Shown here: piece after piece, positions 6,687 through 11,698 of the stretch | How the letters are laid out: every line of letters starts with the position of its first letter | Numbering within the stretch: position 1 is the stretch's first letter | DNA from: Oscillospiraceae bacterium | GTDB taxonomy: Bacteria; Bacillota; Clostridia; Oscillospirales; Oscillospiraceae | Assembly (NCBI GenBank): GCA_017501805.1 | Contig: JAFVWG010000268.1 | Location: forward strand, 1-11,698 | Direction: 5' to 3' | DNA: 11,698 bases | Program-made: the position numbers and the translations under genes | The notes under the pieces: generated by a model | Told to the model about the DNA's origin: nothing | The model's input: only the letters and a program-made list of their open reading frames with translations | Databases searched by the model: none

Positions 6687-6824
6687 ATGTATAATTTTGA
6701 TCCTTTTCAATTGCCTTCAATTGATGTAGATGATATCCAAAGAAGCGTTGCCAATATTAAAATTGACTCGCCTACGCATCACATGTGTGAGGATCAGCGA
6801 GAACTCTTGCGGAAAGAGGCGTGA
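6687..6824 (+). pseudogene. Short ORF after hsdR, probably the 5' stub of a lost gene
   Basis: ATG 6687 follows TGAGGTG by about 7 nt, a fair RBS, and opens 45 codons: MYNFDPFQLPSIDVDDIQRS followed by a polar helical stretch ending in EDQRELLRKEA. Composition is A+T-rich at the start like the restriction remnant, and the predicted protein ends just where the sequence changes to non-coding DNA. I do not recognise the family. Its position 51 nt after hsdR suggests it began the next gene of the restriction operon and was cut off. A genuine 45-aa protein cannot be excluded. Confidence 0.4.
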
Positions 6825-7165
6825 GCGACCATAGTTCTCTTGTGCCTATGAGGAAGAGGAAACTGCGGGTAGGAGCGGGAGGTTTGCCGAAATTCGCAAG
6901 CATTAGGGGGTTTTGTGAGATTTGCGAGAATTTGGGATTTTTGCGCTCCTGTGATGGTTTTGTTGTTCCTTGTGTCACCGATTTTGGGAATGGTTTTTCC
7001 CGAACAGCTTTCCCAGAATGGATGGATTCCCCGGTGTATCCTCGGTAGCTGGGGAGACAAGGAAAGGTCTTTTGAGAGCGTCCGTCGGCGATTCGTCGGC
7101 GTGGGCGAAGAAGTGCACCTGCTTTGTGATTGCTTGTATAGGCGTGTTTGACTTCGATTCCGGTT
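6825..7165. other. Non-coding stretch before att copy C
   Basis: About 340 bases carry no gene I can support. Several frames are open on both strands, but none has an RBS with a recognisable product, and the minus-strand ones run through the antisense of the tRNA fragment. The T- and G-rich plus-strand composition differs from both the hsdR remnant and the chromosome. Confidence 0.5.
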
Positions 7166-7210
7166 CTCATAACCCGGAGGTCGGGGGTTCAAATCCCTCT
7201 CCCGCAACCA
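7166..7210 (+). repeat. Third tRNA-fMet 3'-half copy (att-like, copy C)
   Basis: These 45 bases are identical to tRNA positions 3883-3927, starting at the first base of the anticodon loop (CTCATAA) and ending at CCA. It lies 3014 bp from copy B and closes the segment carrying the restriction remnant. The tRNA 5' half is absent. It is best read as the chromosome-side att site of the outermost insertion. Confidence 0.82.
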
Positions 7211-7250
7211 AAAATCGACATTCTTCGATAGAGGAATGTCGATTTTACTT
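7211..7250 (+). terminator. Hairpin following att copy C
   Basis: A perfect 13-bp stem AAAATCGACATTC (7211-7223) with GAATGTCGATTTT (7234-7246) has a 10-nt loop and a short, interrupted T-run. It begins directly after CCA, in the same relative place as the terminators after copies A and B. It may be the original chromosomal terminator of the tRNA gene, displaced by the insertions. Confidence 0.7.
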
Positions 7251-7251
7251 A

Positions 7252-7328
7252 TTCCCTATTCACTCTTCACTATTCCCTAAAAAGATGTGTCGATTTTTGG
7301 AAAGTAATAAGGAATAGTGAATAGGGAA
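7252..7328. repeat. Nested inverted repeats, possibly a small palindromic element
   Basis: TTCCCTATTCACT (7252-7264) is a perfect inverted repeat of 7316-7328, and TTCACTATTCCCT (7266-7278) pairs with 7309-7321 at 12 of 13 bases. The centre carries TGTCGATTTTT (7288-7298 region), which repeats the arm at 7237-7246, so it can also pair with 7211-7220. Together they can form a hairpin of about 80 nt with alternatives. No ORF is inside. Confidence 0.6.
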
Positions 7329-7339
7329 GAAGTTAAGGC

Positions 7340-7369
7340 AGCTCGTCGGGAAAAGCGGCTTTGCGCTGC
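7340..7369 (+). repeat. 30-bp direct repeat, copy 2
   Basis: It matches 4024-4053 at 29 of 30 positions. Its first 11 bases (AGCTCGTCGGG) equal tRNA 3872-3882 exactly, and the match stops at the same tRNA base at which att copy C identity starts. It lies outside copy C, 100 bp upstream of the lipoprotein start. Confidence 0.8.
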
Positions 7370-7406
7370 AGCTGAAAGATAATGGGTGGTAAAAGCCAGA
7401 AGTATA

Positions 7407-7415
7407 TGGTATAAT
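7407..7415 (+). promoter_or_regulatory. Extended -10 promoter of the lipoprotein operon
   Basis: TGGTATAAT (7407-7415) is a consensus extended -10 element. No good -35 box lies 17 nt upstream (TGGTAA at best), which is typical of extended -10 promoters. Transcription would start near 7422, about 47 nt before the lipoprotein start codon. Confidence 0.6.
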
Positions 7416-7468
7416 CATTTCGGCTAAGATGGATTTGGCTGACTTTGAAATGTGAAGGAGTAAGGAAT

Positions 7469-8050
7469 ATGAAAAAGATCATTGCGCTGGTACTGGCGCT
7501 TTGCATGCTGCTGACGATGGCGGCCTGCGGCAAGAACACGGATGAAACGAAGACTCCCGAGGCGGAGCCCACGACCGTGGGCGAGATCCTGCTCAAGGCG
7601 TTCCGTGAAAATCCCAACGGCACCGCGCAGGAGGTCGCCGACCGCCTGATCGCGAACGAGATCATTCAGTTCGCCGGCGGCACGGTCCCTGTTGTTGAGG
7701 GTCTGCTCAGCGGTTTTGACAACGCCGAGATCAAGGGCTTCAAGGAGGGCGTGATGTTTGCCCCGATGATGAGCTCGATCGCTTTTGTCGGCTACGTGTT
7801 CGAGCTTGCCGAGGACGCGGATGTTGAGGCGTTCAAGAAGACGCTGAAGGAGTCCGCGAATCTTCGCTGGAACATCTGCGTTGAGGCCGAGGAGCTGATC
7901 GTTGAGAACGAGGGCAGCAAGGTCTTCTTCCTGATGTGCCCGAAGAGCTTCGAGCAGCCCGCCGCAGAGGGTGACGGCGCAGCCGTCGGCGATATGGAAG
8001 TTCCCGCAGGCGACGCGATCCCCGCCGAGACCGGTACGACAGTTGGATAA
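7469..8050 (+). CDS. Putative lipoprotein of unknown function
   Basis: The 193-aa protein starts at ATG 7469, eight nt after GAAGGAG (7454-7460); an earlier in-frame codon at 7445 lacks an RBS and would spoil the signal peptide. MKKIIALVLALCMLLTMAAC is a lipoprotein signal peptide with Cys20 as the lipidated residue (M-A-A-C lipobox). The mature part has a short Thr/Glu/Pro linker, a compact alpha/beta-looking domain (about residues 33-155; segments GEILLKAFRENPNGTAQEVA, EIIQFAGGTVPVV, LRWNICVEAEELIVENEGSK, VFFLMCP) and an acidic Gly/Ala/Pro-rich tail. It faintly recalls small Clostridia lipoproteins of the DUF4358 type, but I cannot assign a family. It may belong with the MBOAT/DHHW genes downstream, 51 nt away across a hairpin. 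Confidence 0.8.
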   Translation: MKKIIALVLALCMLLTMAACGKNTDETKTPEAEPTTVGEILLKAFRENPNGTAQEVADRLIANEIIQFAGGTVPVVEGLLSGFDNAEIKGFKEGVMFAPMMSSIAFVGYVFELAEDADVEAFKKTLKESANLRWNICVEAEELIVENEGSKVFFLMCPKSFEQPAAEGDGAAVGDMEVPAGDAIPAETGTTVG

Positions 8051-8056
8051 TTTCTT

Positions 8057-8087
8057 TTCGGCACGGCATTCGTCGTGCCGAATTGTT
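8057..8087 (+). terminator. Intercistronic hairpin between lipoprotein and MBOAT genes
   Basis: A perfect 9-bp stem TTCGGCACG (8057-8065) with CGTGCCGAA (8074-8082) and an 8-nt loop is followed by TTGTTT, a weak U-tract. It would terminate only part of the transcripts, lowering expression of the MBOAT and DHHW genes relative to the lipoprotein, or stabilise the upstream mRNA. Confidence 0.55.
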
Positions 8088-8101
8088 TAGGGGAGAAAAC
8101 C

Positions 8102-9475
8102 GTGCTTTTTTCAAGTATTCCGTTTTTGTTTTACTTTTTGCCCTGCGTGGTGCTGCTGTATATCGCGACGCCCAAACGGCTTAAAAATCTGACCCTGCTG
8201 GTCGGCAGCCTTGTGTTTTACGCGTGGGGCGAGCCGCGGCTCGTGCTTCTGATGCTGCTGACGGTGTTTTTCGGGTACATTCTGGGACTGCTGACCGAGA
8301 AATATCCACAGCACAAAAAACTGTTTCTGTGGCTCGCGCTGGCGGTCGGGCTCGGCTTTTTGGGTTACTTTAAATACGTTGACTTTTTCATTGAGAACAT
8401 CAACGCGGTGACGGGGCTTTCGATCCCGCTGCTGAAGGTCACGCTGCCGATCGGCATCAGCTTTTACACCTTCCAGCTGATCAGCTACAACATCGACGTT
8501 TACAGGGGGACGGTGCCCGCGCAGAGAAATTTTATCGATCTGGCTGCCTATATTTCGCTGTTTCCGCAGCTGATCGCAGGTCCGATCGTACGCTACAGCG
8601 ACGTTGCGCTGCAGCTGCGTGAGCGCACGCACAGCATCGACAAGATCGCGGTCGGCATCCGCAGGTTTATCATCGGACTCTCCAAAAAGGTGCTGATCGC
8701 GAACGTTTTGGGCGAGATCTGCGAAAGCTTCAAGGCGTCCGGCGATAAAAGCGTGGTGTTCTTCTGGGTATATGCCGCGGCGTTCTGCCTGCACGTGTAT
8801 TTCGATTTTTCGGGCTACAGCGATATGGCGATCGGACTCGGAAAGCTGTTCGGCTTTGACTTTTTGGAGAATTTCAACTATCCGTACATTTCAAAAAGCA
8901 TCACGGAGTTCTGGCGCAGATGGCATATGTCTCTGGGCTCGTGGTTCCGCGATTATGTGTACATCCCGCTGGGCGGCTCGCGCGTGGGAAAGGCAAGACT
9001 GCTGCTCAACATTCTTGTCGTATGGATGCTGACGGGCTTCTGGCACGGCGCGGACTGGAACTTTATCGTGTGGGGACTGTACTTTGCCGTCCTGCTGGTC
9101 ATCGAAAAGGTGTTCCTTTTGGAGCGGCTGAAGAAATCGAAGGTGATAAGCAGAATTTACCTGTTGCTGCTGGTGATGATCAGCTTTGTGATCTTCAACG
9201 CGGCGTCGATGGACGAGGCGCTGCACTATATCGGCGGAATGTTCGGCGCGGGAGGCTATCCGCTGCTGTCGGCGGAAACGGTGTTCTGCCTGAAAAACTA
9301 CGCGGTGGTCTTCGTTCTTGCGGTCATCGGGGCGACGCCCGTGCCGAAGCTGCTGGCGCAGAAATCGAAGGCAGCGGCTGCGCTGGAGCCGGTTGCCCTG
9401 CTTCTGCTGCTCACGGCGGTGACCGCGTATCTGGTGGACGGCTCGTTCAATCCGTTTTTATATTTCCGTTTTTAA
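8102..9475 (+). CDS. MBOAT-family membrane-bound O-acyltransferase (AlgI-like)
   Basis: This polytopic membrane enzyme probably carries acetyl groups across the membrane for O-acetylation of an extracellular polymer, as AlgI, PatA and DltB do in their pathways. It has 457 aa, the usual AlgI-like length. The start is GTG 8102, six nt after AGGGGAG, giving the typical N terminus MLFSSIPFLFYFLP, then KNLTLLVGSLVFYAWGEP. Conserved MBOAT blocks are seen: EFWRRWHMSLGSWFRDYVYI with His275, PLGGSR, and LTGFWHGADWNF with the catalytic His315. The middle block HVYFDFSGYSDMAIGLGKLF is also typical. It lies 12 nt before the DHHW gene, so the pair is translationally linked. The polymer substrate cannot be told from sequence. 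Confidence 0.93.
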   Translation: MLFSSIPFLFYFLPCVVLLYIATPKRLKNLTLLVGSLVFYAWGEPRLVLLMLLTVFFGYILGLLTEKYPQHKKLFLWLALAVGLGFLGYFKYVDFFIENINAVTGLSIPLLKVTLPIGISFYTFQLISYNIDVYRGTVPAQRNFIDLAAYISLFPQLIAGPIVRYSDVALQLRERTHSIDKIAVGIRRFIIGLSKKVLIANVLGEICESFKASGDKSVVFFWVYAAAFCLHVYFDFSGYSDMAIGLGKLFGFDFLENFNYPYISKSITEFWRRWHMSLGSWFRDYVYIPLGGSRVGKARLLLNILVVWMLTGFWHGADWNFIVWGLYFAVLLVIEKVFLLERLKKSKVISRIYLLLLVMISFVIFNAASMDEALHYIGGMFGAGGYPLLSAETVFCLKNYAVVFVLAVIGATPVPKLLAQKSKAAAALEPVALLLLLTAVTAYLVDGSFNPFLYFRF

Positions 9476-9487
9476 GAGGGGTGCGGA

Positions 9488-10549
9488 ATGAAGCTTCAAA
9501 AATATATCACGATCTGTCTTTGCACCCTGTTTGTGCTGTGCTTCTCCGTTTGGTGCTTTTTCATCGCCACGCCCGATTATTCCGACGCGGAGCGAAGGTC
9601 GCTGGCGAAGCTGCCCGAGGTCACATGGGAAAGCATAAGAACAGGGGCGTTTGCCGAGCAGTTTGAAGAATATACGACCGACCGTTTTCCGCTGCGCGAT
9701 TTCTGGCGGAGCGTGAAGGCGTACACGAGGCTCGGCATCTTCGGACAAAAGGAAAACAATGATCTTTTTGTAAAAGACGGGCATATTTCCAAAATCGAGT
9801 ATCCTTTGGACACAAAGATGCTCGACTACGCCGCGAACCTGCTGACGAAGGTGCGGGACGAGCATTTTCCGCAGAACAAGGCGTACATCGCGGTGATCCC
9901 CGATAAAAATGCGTATCTCGCGGACCTGAAGCTGAACTATGATGAGCTTGAGCGCTATATGCACGAAAAACTGGAGTTCTGCACTCCTATACGGATCGGG
10001 CATCTGCTGTCGGCAGAGGATTACTACCGCACGGACAGCCATTGGAAGCAGGAGGGCATCGTGGACGTGGCGCAGCACCTTGCTGCCGCGATGGGGACAG
10101 AGATCCCGGAGAAATACGAAAGCAAGGTTCTGACGACGAAGTTTATGGGGGTATACGCGGGACAGTCGGCGCTGCGGTGCGAGCCCGACACGATCACCTA
10201 TCTGGAAAACGATATGATCGGGGAATTTCGGGTCACGGGCGCCGAGGCTGTGTATGACACGGTGAAGGCTGAGGGGAAGGACCCGTATGAATTCTTCCTG
10301 TCGGGCAATCAGCCGCTTGTGAAGATCCAAAATCCCAATGCCGCAAGCGATAAAAAGCTGGTGATCTTCCGCGACTCCTTTGCTTCGTCCCTTGCACCGC
10401 TTCTGGCGCAGGGCTATGCGGAGGTCACGCTGGCAGACCTGCGGTATATGAATTCGTCGCTCGTCGGAGAGCACGTGGACTTTACGGACGCCGATGTGCT
10501 CTTCCTGTACAGCAGCGGCATTTTGAACAACTCCACCTCGATGCGGTGA
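9488..10549 (+). CDS. DHHW-family / AlgX-like SGNH-type protein, MBOAT partner
   Basis: This is probably the extracytoplasmic partner that transfers the acetyl group delivered by the MBOAT protein to a surface polymer. It has 353 aa. An N-terminal signal anchor covers residues 6-25 (ITICLCTLFVLCFSVWCFF); the rest should lie outside the cell. After it comes the family's SDAERRSLAKLPE and FEEYTTDRFPLRD region. The DxHW motif is TDSHWK (Asp183, His185, Trp186; the second position is Ser rather than His), and the serine-nucleophile block is IFRDSFASSLAPLL (Ser297). These are the Asp-His and Ser of an SGNH-like triad as in AlgJ/AlgX. The start is ATG 9488, six nt after GAGGGG. It is the last gene of the operon, followed by a strong terminator. 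Confidence 0.9.
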   Translation: MKLQKYITICLCTLFVLCFSVWCFFIATPDYSDAERRSLAKLPEVTWESIRTGAFAEQFEEYTTDRFPLRDFWRSVKAYTRLGIFGQKENNDLFVKDGHISKIEYPLDTKMLDYAANLLTKVRDEHFPQNKAYIAVIPDKNAYLADLKLNYDELERYMHEKLEFCTPIRIGHLLSAEDYYRTDSHWKQEGIVDVAQHLAAAMGTEIPEKYESKVLTTKFMGVYAGQSALRCEPDTITYLENDMIGEFRVTGAEAVYDTVKAEGKDPYEFFLSGNQPLVKIQNPNAASDKKLVIFRDSFASSLAPLLAQGYAEVTLADLRYMNSSLVGEHVDFTDADVLFLYSSGILNNSTSMR

Positions 10550-10581
10550 GGAAGCGCGTTATATTTGAAGAAACCTGCACG

Positions 10582-10613
10582 AAAATCCTCGTTTGTAAAA
10601 ACGAGGATTTTTT
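10582..10613 (+). terminator. Terminator of the MBOAT-DHHW operon
   Basis: A perfect 13-bp stem (10582-10594 with 10599-10611), a GTAA loop and a T-run to 10613 form a classic intrinsic terminator 32 nt after the DHHW stop. The A-rich left side also gives a U-tract on the minus strand, so it can act in both directions. Confidence 0.9.
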
Positions 10614-10616
10614 CCA

Positions 10617-10653
10617 TAAAGAACGCCACGCGTCTAACGCGTGGCGTTCTTTA
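10617..10653 (-). terminator. Terminator hairpin of the hydrogenase gene
   Basis: A perfect 16-bp GC-rich stem (10617-10632 with 10638-10653) with a 5-nt loop lies 49 nt past the hydrogenase stop. On the minus strand the distal arm ends in GTTCTTTA with no long U-run, so termination probably relies on stem strength together with the next hairpin at 10582-10613. Confidence 0.65.
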
Positions 10654-10701
10654 AACAATCATGCCGGGGAAGCAGAAGCTCCCCCGGCGAAGATATTGCA
10701 A

Positions 10702-11698
10702 TTAGTCGTTAAAACCCTCGCGTGCGGCATAGGTGGTATGCAGCAGCTCGTGAGCCTTGTGAGAGTTGGGCTCGCCCAGGAACTCATCATACAGGGCCTT
10801 GATCTGGGGGTTGTTGTGGGACTGACGGATGACCTGACGCTCGTCCTCGGAGTACAGAGCGTTGGCGCGCTTCTGGATGTAGGTATCCATGATATCGGCA
10901 TCCTCATCGGGCAGGAACACGCTGCGGACATAAGGCTGACCGCCGCCGTTGATGCAGCCGCCGGGGCAGCCCATGATCTCGATGAAGTGATACTTGGACT
11001 TGCCGGCACGGATGTCGTCCAGCAGGACCTTGGCGCTCTTCATGCCGTTGGCAACAGCAACGTTCACAGCAGTGCCGTTGATGTCGATGCTGGCTTCACG
11101 GACGCCTTCCAGACCACGAACCTCGGTGAAGTTGATCTTGTCGTATTCCTTGCCGGTCAGGACAAAGTAAACGGTACGCAGAGCAGCTTCCATAACACCG
11201 CCGGTAACACCGAAGATAACGCCGGCACCGGAGTAATCGTGAACGATATCGGTATCGAAGTCTTCGTCGGGCAGCTTGGTGAAGTTGATGCCGGAGCGGC
11301 GGATCAGACGACCCAGCTCACGGGTAGTCAGAACAGCGTCCACATCCTTCATGCCGTTGGTGGTCAGCTGCTCACGCTCCTTCTCGTACTTCTTGCAGGA
11401 GCAGGGCATGATGGAAACCACGAACATTTCCTTGGGATCTACGCCGATCTTCTCGGCATAGTAGGTCTTCAGGATGGCGCCGAACATCTCGTGGGGAGAC
11501 TTGCAGGAGGACAGATGCGGCAGCAGGTCGCCATAGTTGTATTCAGCATAGTTGACCCAGCCGGGGGAGCAGGAAGTGATCATGGGCAGGGTGCCGCCGT
11601 TCTGAATACGGCTCAGCAGCTCGGTGCCTTCTTCCATGATGGTCAGGTCAGCGGTGAAGTCGGTGGTGAAGGCATAGCCGCCCAGACGGTGCATGGCA
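10702..11698 (-). CDS. [FeFe] hydrogenase catalytic subunit, C-terminal part (5' partial)
   Basis: This is the H-cluster domain of an iron-only hydrogenase that reduces protons to H2 with ferredoxin and/or NADH electrons. The frame is open past the window end: 331 residues are visible, and the N-terminal iron-sulfur domains lie outside. H-cluster loops in window numbering (first Met = 1) are L1 TSCSPGW (Cys42), L2 MPCSCKKYE (Cys98) and L3 EIMGCPGGCINGGGQP (about 239-254, two Cys). ATGGVMEAALRTV lies between. The C terminus (SHNNPQIKALYDEFLG, then AHELLHTTY) is the fused small-subunit domain (Fe_hyd_SSU). The proton-relay cysteine of TSCCP in C. pasteurianum CpI is Ser here. Strong codon bias (ATC, CTG, GAG, AAG) suggests high expression. 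Whether it is monomeric or part of an electron-bifurcating complex depends on the unseen part. Confidence 0.96.
   Translation of the reverse strand, partial: AMHRLGGYAFTTDFTADLTIMEEGTELLSRIQNGGTLPMITSCSPGWVNYAEYNYGDLLPHLSSCKSPHEMFGAILKTYYAEKIGVDPKEMFVVSIMPCSCKKYEKEREQLTTNGMKDVDAVLTTRELGRLIRRSGINFTKLPDEDFDTDIVHDYSGAGVIFGVTGGVMEAALRTVYFVLTGKEYDKINFTEVRGLEGVREASIDINGTAVNVAVANGMKSAKVLLDDIRAGKSKYHFIEIMGCPGGCINGGGQPYVRSVFLPDEDADIMDTYIQKRANALYSEDERQVIRQSHNNPQIKALYDEFLGEPNSHKAHELLHTTYAAREGFND

Noticed and set aside
6772..7207. Minus-strand open frames before att copy C, again with RERDLNPRPPGY
   Set aside because: Same antisense-tRNA artefact, extended by chance through non-coding DNA.
4155..7210. 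Additional tRNA genes at 4155 and 7166
   Set aside because: Only the 3' half is present; there is no D arm, acceptor 5' strand or promoter next to them, so no cloverleaf can form.

Overview
The window looks like chromosome from an anaerobic Firmicute of class Clostridia, probably the Oscillospiraceae/Ruminococcaceae. This is an inference from four things seen here: G+C-rich genes with strong AAGGAGG-type ribosome binding sites, a Clostridia-style [FeFe] hydrogenase with a fused small-subunit domain, a Trk potassium system, and a Gram-positive-style lipoprotein/MBOAT/DHHW operon. Both end genes (trkA on the left, the hydrogenase on the right) run off the window.

Layout. 2-2504 (+): trkA (5' partial) and trkH form a potassium-uptake operon. 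2519-3069 (-): a low-molecular-weight protein tyrosine phosphatase convergent with trkH, sharing a hairpin terminator with it. 3233-3769 (+): a small membrane-anchored J-domain protein with its own promoter. 3851-3927 (+): an initiator tRNA-fMet(CAT) with a near-consensus promoter and a terminator.

3928-7369 is an accessory island at the 3' end of that tRNA. The 3' half of the tRNA, from the anticodon loop through CCA, is repeated at 4155-4197 and 7166-7210, and each copy is followed by a different hairpin. This is the signature of site-specific integration into a tRNA gene, giving two nested or tandem att-bounded segments of about 0.27 and 3.0 kb. No integrase remains. The 3-kb segment is by eye more A+T-rich than its surroundings. 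It holds the wreck of a type I restriction-modification locus: an XRE regulator cut after about 38 codons but still with promoter, leader and RBS; an internal piece of hsdS; the C-terminal half of hsdR; and the first 45 codons of an unidentified following gene. The rest is non-coding DNA rich in hairpins and tRNA-derived fragments.

7469-10549 (+): a lipoprotein, an MBOAT O-acyltransferase (AlgI/DltB/PatA superfamily) and a DHHW/AlgX-like SGNH-type protein, which probably act together in O-acetylating a cell-surface polymer. Two hairpins at 10582-10653 separate this operon from the convergent hydrogenase gene (10702-11698, -).

I did not find a convincing new multi-gene system. The most interesting part is the tRNA-fMet island: three att-like tRNA ends each with its own terminator, an inverted copy of the anticodon arm, a dispersed repeat whose tRNA match ends exactly where the att identity begins, and a fused restriction remnant behind an intact regulatory leader.
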